Part shown: piece by piece, positions 1 to 10,912 of the stretch
Numbering within the stretch: the first letter of the stretch is position 1
How the letters are laid out: the number at the start of each line of letters is the position of its first letter
NCBI RefSeq assembly: GCF_035987325.1
Contig: NZ_CP108488.1
Span: forward strand, 3,286,001 to 3,350,000
DNA length: 64,000 nucleotides
Reading direction: 5' to 3'
Source of the DNA: Streptomyces sp. NBC_01244
GTDB taxonomy: Bacteria > Actinomycetota > Actinomycetes > Streptomycetales > Streptomycetaceae
Made by a program: the position numbers and the translations under genes
The notes under the pieces: model-generated
Database searches by the model: none
What the model saw: only the letters and a program-made list of their open reading frames with translations
What the model was told of the DNA's origin: nothing

Positions 1-321
1 CTCACCGTGTGCGAGCTGTCGGCGCTGATCCCCGGGCGCGGGGTGGCGGCGCTGCTGCCCGACGGGAGCCAGGCCGCCGTGTTCGTCGACCGCACGGGAC
101 GCCCGTACGCGATCGGCAACCGGGACCCCTTCACCGGGGCGCAGGTGCTCTCGCGCGGGCTCGTCGGTTCGGCCGCGGGACGGCTCTTCGTGGCCTCGCC
201 GCTCCTCAAGCAGCGCTTCGACCTGGAGTCGGGGCACTGCCTGGACGACGAGGAGGTGACGGTCCGGACGTACCCGGTACGGACCGCCGCGACCTCCCCG
301 GCCTCCCCGGCCTCCGTCTGA
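1..321 (+). CDS. nirD: NirD, nitrite reductase small subunit (5' end outside window)
   Basis: The frame is open from the first base of the window and ends at TGA 319-321, so only the C-terminal part (about 106 residues) is visible. The sequence has the Rieske-like NirD pattern: a hydrophobic strand (VAALLPDGSQAAVFVD), then YAIGNRDPFTGA and a late LFVASPLLKQRFDL segment. As usual for NirD, the Cys/His ligands of true Rieske proteins are absent. The small subunit works with the sirohaem subunit NirB in cytoplasmic NAD(P)H-dependent reduction of nitrite to ammonium. nirB would be expected just upstream, outside the window. The tail is rich in Ala, Ser and Pro. The next gene is convergent and abuts it directly. 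Confidence 0.85.
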   Translation, partial: LTVCELSALIPGRGVAALLPDGSQAAVFVDRTGRPYAIGNRDPFTGAQVLSRGLVGSAAGRLFVASPLLKQRFDLESGHCLDDEEVTVRTYPVRTAATSPASPASV

Positions 322-729
322 TCAGCCCTGGATGATCGCCGGGTCCATCCACATGATCTCCCAGGTGTGGCCCTCGAGGTCGTCGAAGGCCCGGCCGTAC
401 ATGACGCCGTGGTCCTGGGCGGGGCGGGGCTCGGTGGCGCCGGCCGCCAGGGCCCCGTCGACGAACTCGTCGACGGCGGTGCGGCTCTCGGCGCTCAGAC
501 ACAGCAGCACCTCGGACGTGGTGGTGGCGTCCGCGATGGACTTGTGGGTGAAGTCCTTGTACCGGGCCTCGGTCAGGAACATGGCCACGATCGAGTCGGT
601 GATGGGCATCGAGGCGCAGTTCTCGTCGGTGAACTGGGCGTTGAAGGTGTAACCGAGCTTGCCCCAGAAGGTCTTGGTGGCCTCGAGGTCCTTGACCGGC
701 AGGTTGACGAAGATCATGGTGGAGGACAT
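322..729 (-). CDS. VOC (glyoxalase/dioxygenase superfamily) protein
   Basis: This 135-residue protein has the length and pattern of a single-chain VOC protein. It starts MIFVNLPVKDLEATKTFWGK and ends with the FDDLEGHTWEIMWM motif, the usual C-terminal beta strand with the metal-ligand Glu. These correspond to the two beta-alpha-beta-beta-beta modules. Members include glyoxalases, antibiotic-binding proteins and many uncharacterised enzymes; the substrate cannot be inferred here. The ATG at 729 is preceded by an AGAGAG-rich stretch that could serve as ribosome binding site. Its stop codon touches the stop of nirD, so the two genes converge with no spacer. Confidence 0.85.
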   Translation of the reverse strand: MSSTMIFVNLPVKDLEATKTFWGKLGYTFNAQFTDENCASMPITDSIVAMFLTEARYKDFTHKSIADATTTSEVLLCLSAESRTAVDEFVDGALAAGATEPRPAQDHGVMYGRAFDDLEGHTWEIMWMDPAIIQG

Positions 730-848
730 CGCAGTCTCTCTTCTCTCGGTGCGTCTGCGTTGCTTTCGAGAGGTAGACCGCGGGGCCTCGGGGAACTCAT
801 CGCCCCCGTCGAAGTTTTTTCGGATTTCTTCGACGAGGGACGAACGCG

Positions 849-893
849 CAGGTCAGACGGGTCAGACAGGTCAGACGGACCAGACGGGTCAGG
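849..893. repeat. 9-bp tandem repeat, five units
   Basis: Units read CAGGTCAGA, CGGGTCAGA, CAGGTCAGA, CGGACCAGA and CGGGTCAGG. The last unit overlaps the stop codon of the haemoglobin gene (minus strand, stop at 889-891). The remaining 730-888 interval holds no gene. Confidence 0.8.
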
Positions 894-1395
894 CGAACGA
901 GCGCAGCTGCAGGGCCGCCAGCGGTACGAAGCCCAGCCCGTCGGCGCTCTCCAGCGAGGCATCGGCGCCGGCCAGCCGCTTGTGCAGGGTCAGTGCGATC
1001 CGCTCGCCCTGGGCCTTGGCCCGCTCCGCGTTCGGCCCGCGGTGCAGTCCGTCGATCGTGGCCCGCCACAGCTGCACCCAGCGGCCGAAGTCCTCGGCGG
1101 TCATCTCGCGGGCCGACTGGAGGGCCGCGTGCGGGGCGAAGGCGTTGCGCCGGTAGTCGGCACTGCGGAAGAGGGCCCGCTCCCAGAAGTCGGTGATCCG
1201 GGGCAGGTGCACGTCGAGGTCGGTGCCGGCGATCTCGGTGAAGAAGGGCCCGATCCGCGGGTCGGCGAAGGCCGCCGTGTAGAAGCGGCGCAGCACGACA
1301 TCGAGGTCGGCGCGGCCGGAGATGTCGGCGTCGGCGATGCCCGCGGCCGCGGTGTCGGCGGTCTCGGCCGCGGTCTCGGCGGCGGTATGGCTCAT
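889..1395 (-). CDS. Truncated haemoglobin (group III-like)
   Basis: The 168-residue product has a 2-on-2 globin pattern: VVLRRFYTAAFADPRIGPFF (B helix region), then HLPRITDFWERALF, and FAPHAALQ, whose His is the likely proximal haem ligand, followed by FGRWVQLWRATIDGLHRGPN. This arrangement fits group III truncated haemoglobins, small haem proteins linked to oxygen, NO or peroxide chemistry. The ATG at 1395 was chosen because the reading frame upstream of it is low-complexity and Arg-rich. The N terminus carries an Ala/Thr-rich extension of about 25 residues with repeated AAETA. The location near a nitrite reductase operon may hint at nitrogen-oxide handling, but this is inference. Confidence 0.8.
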   Translation of the reverse strand: MSHTAAETAAETADTAAAGIADADISGRADLDVVLRRFYTAAFADPRIGPFFTEIAGTDLDVHLPRITDFWERALFRSADYRRNAFAPHAALQSAREMTAEDFGRWVQLWRATIDGLHRGPNAERAKAQGERIALTLHKRLAGADASLESADGLGFVPLAALQLRSFA

Positions 1396-1503
1396 CACTC
1401 CACCATCCTCCCGCACCGCTCCCCTCCCCAGGGCAGAAAGTCCTGCATTACGCCGTCCCGGCCGCTTCGATACCGCTCCAGCGCCTCTCGGCCGCCTCTC
1501 CGT

Positions 1504-1547
1504 TCGCTCTCTGCTTGCTCTCTGCTTGCTCTCTGCTCGCTCTCCCA
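1504..1547. repeat. 11-bp tandem repeat, four units
   Basis: Units TCGCTCTCTGC, TTGCTCTCTGC (twice) and a degenerate TCGCTCTCCCA lie in the divergent intergenic region (1396-1727) between the haemoglobin gene and the PhoX-like gene. No gene is visible in that interval. Confidence 0.75.
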
Positions 1548-1631
1548 CCGCTCTCCGCTTCCTCTCCGATTCTTCAGGAAATCCCTCCGCGAGGATTGAC
1601 CTCGTGCCGGTCGCTCCCGCGTCATATGGAA

Positions 1632-1646
1632 TTGACGTGACGTCAA
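1632..1646. promoter_or_regulatory. Perfect palindrome TTGACGT-g-ACGTCAA, possible operator
   Basis: Two perfect 7-bp arms flank a single G, about 80 bp upstream of the PhoX-like start. The size and symmetry suit a homodimeric regulator. No PhoP-type direct repeat (GTTCACC-like) was seen, so phosphate control is not supported. Confidence 0.45.
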
Positions 1647-1727
1647 CTCGACGGTTCTAAGTTCCTCGACGCGTGCGTGACTCCTCGCCCGACCGGGCGC
1701 GGAGCCCCTCCTCCCACAGGAGTGACC

Positions 1728-2888
1728 GTGGAACGTCGTACCTTCCTTCGCGGGGCCGTCATCGGCTCCTCCGCCGCCGCCTTCGGCGGCACGCTGATGC
1801 ACGGCGCGGCCTACGCGGCCCCCGCCCAGCCCGGCGCCGGACCCTACGGGGGGCTCGGCGCCGCCGACGCCAACGGCATCATGCTGCCTGCCGGTTTCAG
1901 CAGCCGGGTGATAGCCCGCTCCGGCCAGACGGTCCCCGGCACCTCGTACGCCTGGCACAGCGCCCCCGACGGCGGCGCCTGTTTCGCCGACGGCACGGGC
2001 TGGATCTACGTGTCGAACTCGGAGATCAACCCCTCCGGCGGTGCGAGCGCGGTGAAGTTCAACTCCTCGGGCACCGTCACCGGCGCCTACCGCATCCTCT
2101 CCAACACCCGGCAGAACTGCGCGGGCGGCAAGACCCCGTGGAACACCTGGCTGTCCTGCGAGGAGGTCGACCGCGGCTACGTCTACGAGACCGACCCGTA
2201 CGGGGTGAACGCCTCCGTGCAGCGCCCCGCGATGGGCCGCTTCAAGCACGAGGCGGCCGCCGCCGACCCGGTGCGCCAGGTCGTCTACCTGACCGAGGAC
2301 GAGAGCAGCGGCTGCTTCTACCGCTTCATCCCCACCACCTGGGGCAACCTCTCCTCCGGCACCCTCCAGGTCCTCAAGGCCGGCACCGCCACCTCCGGCT
2401 CCTTCACCTGGGCCAACGTCCCCGACCCGGACGGCTCGCCGACCAGCACGCGCACCCAGGTCTCGGGCTCGAAGAAGTTCAACGGCGGCGAGGGCTGCCA
2501 CTACGCCAACGACACGGTCTGGTTCACCACCAAGGGCGACAACCGCGTCTGGCAGCTCAACCTCGCGAACAGCACCTACGAGCTCGCCTACGACGACTCC
2601 CTGGTCTCCGGCGGCGGCGCCCCCCTGACGGGCGTCGACAACGTCACGGGTTCCTCGTACGGCGACCTGTACGTCGCCGAGGACGGCGGCAACCTGGAGA
2701 TCTGCGTCATCACCCCGGACGACATCGTCGCCCCCTTCCTGCGGGTCACCGGCCAGTCCTCCTCGGAGATCACCGGCCCGGCCTTCTCCCCCGCCGGAAA
2801 CCGCCTCTACTTCAGCAGCCAGCGCGGCACGAGCGGCAGCTCCACGGGTGGCATCACGTACGAGGTCACGGGCCCGTTCCGCGTCTGA
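1728..2888 (+). CDS. Secreted PhoX/DUF839 family protein with Tat signal
   Basis: The GTG at 1728 follows AGGAG at 1718-1722 by five bases and gives a 386-residue protein starting VERRTFLRGAVIGSSAAAFG. This is a twin-arginine signal (RRTFLRG) followed by a hydrophobic stretch and an AYA-AP cleavage region, so Tat export is likely. The mature part matches the DUF839/PhoX beta-propeller family: WNTWLSCEEVDRGYVYE, FKHEAAAADPVRQVVYLTED, FNGGEGCHYANDTVWFTTKG and LYVAEDGGNLEICVITP are typical blade motifs. PhoX proteins are calcium/iron-dependent phosphatases, but many shorter relatives have no tested activity. The gene is monocistronic and converges on the next gene across a strong hairpin. Confidence 0.85.
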   Translation: MERRTFLRGAVIGSSAAAFGGTLMHGAAYAAPAQPGAGPYGGLGAADANGIMLPAGFSSRVIARSGQTVPGTSYAWHSAPDGGACFADGTGWIYVSNSEINPSGGASAVKFNSSGTVTGAYRILSNTRQNCAGGKTPWNTWLSCEEVDRGYVYETDPYGVNASVQRPAMGRFKHEAAAADPVRQVVYLTEDESSGCFYRFIPTTWGNLSSGTLQVLKAGTATSGSFTWANVPDPDGSPTSTRTQVSGSKKFNGGEGCHYANDTVWFTTKGDNRVWQLNLANSTYELAYDDSLVSGGGAPLTGVDNVTGSSYGDLYVAEDGGNLEICVITPDDIVAPFLRVTGQSSSEITGPAFSPAGNRLYFSSQRGTSGSSTGGITYEVTGPFRV

Positions 2889-2947
2889 CACCGCTCCGCC
2901 CCCGGCCGCGGCCACATCCGGCCCAGCGACCGGCCCAGCGGCAGGCT

Positions 2948-2980
2948 GCGCCCCGACGGGTCACGAACCCGCCGGGGCGC
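2948..2980. terminator. Bidirectional hairpin terminator
   Basis: GCGCCCCG-a-CGGGT / ACCCG-c-CGGGGCGC with loop CACGA. It lies between the convergent PhoX-like gene and the ArsR-type regulator. Confidence 0.7.
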
Positions 2981-2986
2981 GGCCGC

Positions 2987-4075
2987 TCACGACATCACGG
3001 CCCCGCCCTTGAGCAGCGCGGCCCCCAGCGGCGTCACCGTGTGCAACACGGCGTTGCCCCGCCGTAGCGTGGTGACCAGCCCGGCCTCCCGCATGACCCC
3101 CGCGTGCTGGCTCGCGGAGGCCAGCGACACCCCGGCCCGCCGCGCCAGCTCGCTCGTGGTGGCCCCGTCGCCGATCGCCTGGAGCACCACCGACCGGGTG
3201 TGCCCGACGAGCTTGCCCAGGGTGTGCTGGCGGTGCCGGCGCCGCTCCTCCGCCGGACGGGCCGCCTCGCCGCCGGCCTGCGCCGAGGACAGCTCGGCCG
3301 CCGCCGGATACACCAGCACGGGCGGCAGCTCCGGATCGTGCAGGGTCACCGCCGTGCGCCGGCAGAAGAAGGAGGGCTGGAGCAGCAGCCCGCGCCCCCG
3401 TAGCCGTACGTCCCGGTCCACGGGGTAGTCGCACTCCAGCACCGGCGCCCGCCACCGCAGCATCGGCGGCAGGGAGGCCAGCAGCTCGTCCGCTCCCCCG
3501 TCGAGCAGCGCCCGCCCCCGCGCGGCCCGCTCGGCCTCGATCTGCGCCTGGATGTGGCTCCAGTACGGGTCGACGGCCGCCCGGTGGTACCGGCGCAGCT
3601 CCTCCATCAGCCGGGGCAGGTGCGCGGTGTCCCCCTCCATGAAGTCCCGCAGCCGCCTGGGGACCAGGACCTCGGAGCCGCGGTACGCGCCCCCGCCGGC
3701 CGTCGCGGGCATCCCGAAGGCCGCGGCCATGCCGGAGCCCGTCTCCACGCTCCGGCCGAGCAGGGTGAGCTCGCGCCGCAGCCGCTCGGGGCGGATCCCG
3801 CGCAGTGCGTCGAGGCCCACGTCCCACCCGTACTGCCCCTCCACGGGGGTCAGGAAATCGGGGAAATACCCGCGGCTCGGTATCAGCGCACCGAGAAGTC
3901 GTGTTTCACCATTCAACCTGGTGCGTGTTTCCGCACGCCAATCGCCGAAGAGCCGCGTATCCCGCCGGTCCCGTAAACGGTGAAAACTCAGAATCGTTTC
4001 CCACAACGCATCCGGACGCCCTGCCATCCTTACGCGCGCGAGGTCCACTCCAGTGAAATGGATACGCAGCACCCG
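2987..4075 (-). CDS. ArsR-type winged-helix regulator (DUF5937-like N-terminal domain)
   Basis: The GTG at 4075 gives a 362-residue protein; an in-frame GTG at 4084 is possible but has no upstream GGAG. The N terminus reads VLRIHFTGVDLARVRM, typical of a large actinobacterial family with a DUF5937-like domain. The C-terminal 90 residues form a winged helix: LGKLVGHTRSVVLQAI, TTSELARRAGVSLASASQHA (recognition helix) and a wing around TLRRGNAVLHTVTPLG. It is a DNA-binding repressor or activator with unknown ligand. The gene stands alone; about 500 bp of non-coding DNA lie upstream. Confidence 0.8.
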   Translation of the reverse strand, partial: RVLRIHFTGVDLARVRMAGRPDALWETILSFHRLRDRRDTRLFGDWRAETRTRLNGETRLLGALIPSRGYFPDFLTPVEGQYGWDVGLDALRGIRPERLRRELTLLGRSVETGSGMAAAFGMPATAGGGAYRGSEVLVPRRLRDFMEGDTAHLPRLMEELRRYHRAAVDPYWSHIQAQIEAERAARGRALLDGGADELLASLPPMLRWRAPVLECDYPVDRDVRLRGRGLLLQPSFFCRRTAVTLHDPELPPVLVYPAAAELSSAQAGGEAARPAEERRRHRQHTLGKLVGHTRSVVLQAIGDGATTSELARRAGVSLASASQHAGVMREAGLVTTLRRGNAVLHTVTPLGAALLKGGAVMS

Positions 4076-4312
4076 AACCCCCACCTGTGCAACCGCAATC
4101 CCCCCGCCCCTCGAGTATGCACGTCGTCACACGTGGTCACCATGGCCTTTCAGCCACAGTTGAAACCCCTTTCGGCGGAGGTGTGACAACCGAAATCCTG
4201 TACTCCGCCGGGCACACTCCGGCGCGACCGAAACGCTCCGCGAAGGCCGTGGGGGGCTTTGCGGGGCCTGGCGGTCGGTCGCACCGGGAAGCGCCGACGT
4301 GTCCGGCGGATT

Positions 4313-4358
4313 GGCGACAGGCGGTGGACGGGTGGGGATCCGTCCACCGCCTGTTGCC
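4313..4358. terminator. 18-bp stem hairpin downstream of ppdK
   Basis: Arms 4313-4330 and 4341-4358 pair over 18 positions with one G-T wobble around a 10-base loop. It sits 220 bp beyond the ppdK stop on the minus strand. No T-run follows, so an operator for the neighbouring regulator gene is an alternative. Confidence 0.5.
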
Positions 4359-4397
4359 GTTAAGGCATCTGGAACAACATTGAACCAATACTGAGCC

Positions 4398-4500
4398 CCG
4401 GGAACGCCGGGGAACACCGATGGACGGCGCCCGGGAAGGCCGGGGAACGCCCGCGAACGTCAGAGAGGGACGGGGAACGCCGCGGAACGCCGGGGAAATA
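4398..4500. repeat. Degenerate ~10-bp GGGGAACGCC repeats
   Basis: About eight imperfect copies of GGGGAACGCC lie in the 495-bp non-coding interval 4085-4579. No coding potential was seen in this interval apart from frames that shadow neighbouring genes. Confidence 0.55.
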
Positions 4501-4579
4501 GAGCGCGCCTGCCACCGGACGTCAGGGAACCCGGGGGCAGGCGCGGTCGATGGGGCCCCGCACGGGGGCCGTGGAGCGG

Positions 4580-7288
<2,709 letters not shown>

Positions 7289-7518
7289 GGGTCTCGACTC
7301 CTCGAGGCTCGGTGGCTGCCCTGACGGCCAGGAACATACCCAGATCGAAGGCTTATGGGTACGTCCACTTGGCGGTCATGTGGCCGTAACCACCTGGGTG
7401 CCAGCCAATCGAATGTAACTGGCGAGTAGCCAAAACCTACGAAGAGCCTTCAGATCCCGAAGGGTGAGGTGCTCACTGAGGCTTGTTTCCGCTCCGATGA
7501 GCGATCATCGATACATTT

Positions 7519-7537
7519 GCGTTCAAGACTTGAACGC
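7519..7537. promoter_or_regulatory. 19-bp palindrome GCGTTCAAG-a-CTTGAACGC
   Basis: A perfect 9-bp inverted repeat around one base, in the 375-bp gap between dusB and ppdK. It lies next to, and separate from, a terminator-like hairpin. It could be an operator; its A/T-rich arms stand out from the surroundings. Confidence 0.45.
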
Positions 7538-7539
7538 AC

Positions 7540-7566
7540 AAAGGGTGGCACCCAGTGCCACCCTTT
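7540..7566. terminator. 12-bp perfect hairpin between dusB and ppdK
   Basis: AAAGGGTGGCAC and GTGCCACCCTTT pair perfectly over a 3-base loop. It lies about 100 bp beyond the dusB stop. The A- and T-tracts at the arm ends fit an intrinsic terminator that could act in either direction. Confidence 0.75.
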
Positions 7567-7663
7567 GAAAGTCTTACCCGTGACCATTACGCTCATCTGA
7601 GCGAAACCTCACCCATGCGTGGCGTATGTCACGCCACACATGGCACGTTTTGCCAGCGAGTTC

Positions 7664-8806
7664 TCAACCTCCGGACGTGTCCAGTTCGGCTTCCTCGCTC
7701 ACGCCCGCGCAGTCGTAAGGATCCTTCAGCCAGCCCTCGGGCAGGACAACCCGGTTGTTTCCGGACGTACGACCCCGAGGGCCGTCCGCGCTGTCCGGCC
7801 AGGGCTGATCCAAATCCAGCTCGCTCAGATGAGCGTCCAGCTCGGCCAGGGAGGAGGTGACGGCGAGCTTCTGCCGCATCTCCGAACCCACCGAGAAGCC
7901 CTTGGTGTACCAGGCCACGTGCTTACGGAAGTCGATCACCCCGCGCGCCTCGTCGCCGATCCACTCCCCCAGCAGCTGGGCGTGGCGGAGCATGGTCTGC
8001 CCGACCTCCCGCAGCGTGGGCTTGTGGAAGTCCTCGGGACGCCCTTCGAAGGCCGCCACCAGGTCGTTGAACAGCCACGGGCGCCCCAGGCAGCCGCGCC
8101 CGACGACGACACCGTCGCAGCCGGTCTCGCGGACCATCCGCAGCGCGTCCTCGGCGCACCAGATGTCGCCGTTGCCCAGCACCGGGATCTCCGGCACGTG
8201 CTCCTTGAGCCGTGCGATGGCCTCCCAGTCGGCGGTGCCGCCGTAGTGCTGCGCGGTGGTCCGGCCGTGCAGGGCTATGGCGGTGATGCCCTCCTCGACG
8301 GCGATCCGGCCGGCGTCGAGGTAGGTGAGGTGGTCGTCGTTGATGCCCTTGCGCATCTTCATCGTCACCGGCAGGTCGCCGGCGCCGGCGACGGCCTCGC
8401 GCAGGATCGCGCGCAGCAGGTTCCGCTTGTACGGGAGGGCCGAGCCGCCACCCTTGCGGGTGACCTTGGGCACCGGGCAGCCGAAGTTGAGGTCGATGTG
8501 GTCGGCGCGGTCCTCTTCGACGATCATGCGGACCGCCTTGCCGACCGTCGCGGGGTCGACTCCGTACAGCTGGATCGAGCGGGGCTTCTCGGTCTCGTCG
8601 AAGTGGATCAGCTGCATGGTCTTCTCGTTGCGCTCGACCAGGGCCCGGGTCGTGATCATCTCGCTCACGAACAGCCCCTTGCCGCCCGAGAACTCGCGGC
8701 ACAGGGTACGGAACGGGGCGTTGGTGATGCCGGCCATCGGCGCGAGCACCACCGGGGGCTGCACGGTGTGCGGGCCGATCGCGAGAGGCGGGGGGAGCGT
8801 GGTCAT
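7664..8806 (-). CDS. dusB: tRNA-dihydrouridine synthase DusB
   Basis: The ATG at 8806 gives 380 residues, normal for the family. It begins MTTLPPPLAIGPHTVQPPVV and has the FMN-binding LAPMAGITNAPFR, the catalytic Cys in LNFGCPVPKVTRKGGGSA, and phosphate-binding VVVGRGCLGRPWLFNDL. The C-terminal helical tRNA-binding domain follows. The enzyme reduces specific uridines in tRNA using NADPH. The reading frame stays open upstream of 8806, but that part overlaps the divergent MFS gene and has no family similarity. It is separated from the MFS gene by only 63 bp. Confidence 0.95.
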   Translation of the reverse strand: MTTLPPPLAIGPHTVQPPVVLAPMAGITNAPFRTLCREFSGGKGLFVSEMITTRALVERNEKTMQLIHFDETEKPRSIQLYGVDPATVGKAVRMIVEEDRADHIDLNFGCPVPKVTRKGGGSALPYKRNLLRAILREAVAGAGDLPVTMKMRKGINDDHLTYLDAGRIAVEEGITAIALHGRTTAQHYGGTADWEAIARLKEHVPEIPVLGNGDIWCAEDALRMVRETGCDGVVVGRGCLGRPWLFNDLVAAFEGRPEDFHKPTLREVGQTMLRHAQLLGEWIGDEARGVIDFRKHVAWYTKGFSVGSEMRQKLAVTSSLAELDAHLSELDLDQPWPDSADGPRGRTSGNNRVVLPEGWLKDPYDCAGVSEEAELDTSGG

Positions 8807-8832
8807 CCCACCATTGTGGCTCAGTCGTGCCG

Positions 8833-8863
8833 TTGATCGCATGTCGTTAGTTAGGCGTACTAT
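8833..8863 (+). promoter_or_regulatory. Possible promoter of the MFS gene (leaderless transcript)
   Basis: TTGATC at 8833-8838 and TACTAT at 8858-8863 resemble -35 and -10 boxes, although the 19-bp spacing is wide. The -10 box ends six bases before the ATG at 8870 and no Shine-Dalgarno is present, which suggests a leaderless mRNA. The direct GTTAGTTAG between the boxes could be part of an operator. Confidence 0.35.
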
Positions 8864-8869
8864 CGGCCC

Positions 8870-10330
8870 ATGGACGAGCTGACCCAGCGGCGGCGCCTGC
8901 TGATCCTGACGATCTGCTGCATGAGCCTGCTCATCGTCAGCCTGGACAACACCGTCCTGAACGTCGCCCTCCCCGCCATGCGCCGCGATCTGGACGCCTC
9001 CGTGGCCGGCATGCAGTGGACGATCGACGCGTACACGCTGGTCCTGGCCTCGCTGCTGATGCTGGCCGGCTCCACCGCGGACCGGATCGGCCGCCGCAAG
9101 GTCTTCACCGTCGGCATCGTGCTCTTCACCGCCGGCTCGGTCCTCTGCTCGCTCGCGCCGAGCCTGGGCTGGCTGATCGCCTTCCGGATGATCCAGGCCG
9201 TCGGCGGCTCGATGCTCAACCCGGTCGCCATGTCGATCATCACCAACACCTTCACCGAACCGCGCGAGCGTGCCCGCGCCATCGGCGTCTGGGGGGCCGT
9301 CGTCGGCATCTCCATGGCCGCGGGCCCGCTGATCGGCGGCCTGCTCGTGGACTCGGTCGGCTGGCGGTCCATCTTCTGGATCAACCTCCCCGTCGGCCTC
9401 CTCGCCCTGGTCCTGACCCTGCGCTACATCCCGGAGTCCCGGGCCGACCACCCGCGCCGCCCGGACCCGGTCGGGCAACTGCTGGTCATGGGGCTGCTCG
9501 GCTCGGTGACGTTCGGGATCATCGAGGCCCCGGCCGCCGGACTGCTCTCCCCGCTGATCCTGAGCTGCGCGCTCGTCGCCGTCCTGTCCCTGGCCGGGCT
9601 GCTGACCTACGAGTCACGGCGGGCGGAGCCCCTGATCGACCCGCGGTTCTTCCGTAGCGCCCCCTTCAGCGGGGCCACGGTGATCGCGGTCAGTGCCTTC
9701 GCCGCGCTGTCCGGGTTCCTGTTCCTGAACACCCTGTACCTCCAGGACGTACGGGGCCTGGACGCCCTGGACGCCGGCCTCTACATGCTGCCGATGGCGG
9801 CCTTCGCCTTCCTCTGCGCGCCCGTGTCGGGACGGCTCGTCGCCACCCGGGGGCCGCGGCTGCCGTTGCTGGTCGCGGGCGTGACGATGAGCGCGAGCGG
9901 GCTGCTGTTCGCCGCCTTCTCGGCCGAGAGCTCGACGCCGATGCTGTTCGCCGGGTACGTGCTCTTCGGCATCGGGTTCGGCCTGGTGAACGCCCCGATC
10001 ACCAACACCGCCGTCTCCGGGATGCCGCGCGCCCAGGCCGGGGTGGCCGCCGCGGTGGCCTCCACCAGCCGGCAGACCGGCGGGGCGCTGGGCGTGGCGG
10101 TCGTGGGCGCGGTCCTGGCCGCCGGGATGGCGGGCGGGTCCGGTTCCGCCGCCGCGTTCGTGGCCGCCGCCCGGCCCGCCTGGTGGATCATCACGGTGTG
10201 CGGACTGCTCGTCCTGTGCGTCGGCCTCGCCACCAGCGGCCGCTGGGCCCGCGAGACGGCCCTGCGCACGGCCCGCGCCCTGGAGCCTCAGGCCGGCCCC
10301 GCGCGTACGGGCGCCGCACCGCGGCACTGA
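8870..10330 (+). CDS. MFS drug-efflux transporter, DHA2 (14-TM) type
   Basis: The 486-residue membrane protein has about 14 hydrophobic segments. Signature motifs are LDNTVLNVALPAMRRDL (motif D1 region), MLAGSTADRIGRRKVF (loop motif A) and GVWGAVVGISMAAGPLIGGL (motif C of antiporters). Such proteins export drugs or dyes in exchange for protons. The gene is divergent from dusB and convergent with a MarR gene, 36 bp apart, that may regulate it. The substrate is unknown. Confidence 0.9.
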   Translation: MDELTQRRRLLILTICCMSLLIVSLDNTVLNVALPAMRRDLDASVAGMQWTIDAYTLVLASLLMLAGSTADRIGRRKVFTVGIVLFTAGSVLCSLAPSLGWLIAFRMIQAVGGSMLNPVAMSIITNTFTEPRERARAIGVWGAVVGISMAAGPLIGGLLVDSVGWRSIFWINLPVGLLALVLTLRYIPESRADHPRRPDPVGQLLVMGLLGSVTFGIIEAPAAGLLSPLILSCALVAVLSLAGLLTYESRRAEPLIDPRFFRSAPFSGATVIAVSAFAALSGFLFLNTLYLQDVRGLDALDAGLYMLPMAAFAFLCAPVSGRLVATRGPRLPLLVAGVTMSASGLLFAAFSAESSTPMLFAGYVLFGIGFGLVNAPITNTAVSGMPRAQAGVAAAVASTSRQTGGALGVAVVGAVLAAGMAGGSGSAAAFVAAARPAWWIITVCGLLVLCVGLATSGRWARETALRTARALEPQAGPARTGAAPRH

Positions 10331-10366
10331 GGCGGGAGCCGCGCGGCTGCCGGACCGGCCGGCCGG

Positions 10367-10822
10367 CTACTCGCCGCAGGCGAAGTCCTCGCTGTGCGAG
10401 TCGATCCGGTCCAGCAGGCCGCGCAGCGCGTCCCGGTCCCGGTCCGAGAGGCCGGCGAACAGTGCGAGTTCCACCGCGTCGAGGGCCGCGTTCGTCTTCG
10501 CCAGGGCCGCGGTGCCGGCGTCGGTGATGGCCACGTTGTGGCGGCGGCGGTCGGCGGGGTCCCGGCGGCGCTCGACGAGTCCGTCGCCCTCCAGGTCGTT
10601 CAGGATCCCGACGAGCACGCTCGGGTCCACTTCCAGCCGCTCCGCCAGCGCGCGCTGGCCGATGGGCCCGCCGTCCAGGTGCGTCAGGGTCATCGCGTGG
10701 CGCGGGGTGAGTCCGGCGGCGCTGAGCGCCTTCTTCATGCGGGTCTGGGTGACCGATCCGTGCCAGGCCAGCAGCATGCCCAGCCGCTGCGGCGGGTGCG
10801 TGGTGTCCTGAGGCGCCGTCAT
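10367..10822 (-). CDS. MarR-family transcriptional regulator
   Basis: The 151-residue protein shows the MarR winged helix: LGMLLAWHGSVTQTRMKKAL, LTPRHAMTLTHLDGGPIGQR, ALAERLEVDPSVLVGILNDL (recognition helix) and the wing VERRRDPADRRRHNVAITDA. The ATG at 10822 was preferred to a GTG at 10828; neither has a clear ribosome binding site. It lies between a convergent MFS exporter and a divergent DoxX-like gene and could control either. A direct repeat at 10859-10903 in its upstream region is a candidate binding site. Confidence 0.88.
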   Translation of the reverse strand: MTAPQDTTHPPQRLGMLLAWHGSVTQTRMKKALSAAGLTPRHAMTLTHLDGGPIGQRALAERLEVDPSVLVGILNDLEGDGLVERRRDPADRRRHNVAITDAGTAALAKTNAALDAVELALFAGLSDRDRDALRGLLDRIDSHSEDFACGE

Positions 10823-10858
10823 GTCCACATCGTAACAACCGGGAAATGATTGCGCTCC

Positions 10859-10903
10859 GCCGATCGTTGATGGTATTCAATGATTCACCATTGCCGATCG
10901 TTG
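10859..10903. promoter_or_regulatory. Direct repeat GCCGATCGTTG (x2) and CAATG/CATTG inverted repeat
   Basis: GCCGATCGTTG occurs at 10859-10869 and 10893-10903, spaced 34 bp apart, with the inverted repeat CAATG-attcac-CATTG at 10878-10893 between them. The block fills the 90-bp gap between the divergent marR-type and DoxX-like genes and is a likely operator/promoter region. Confidence 0.4.
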
Positions 10904-10912
10904 GAGTCCACC

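Noticed and set aside
1677..1727. Upstream ATG at 1677 for the PhoX-like protein
   Set aside because: The extra 17 residues would bury the twin-arginine signal, and the GTG at 1728 has a well-placed AGGAG.
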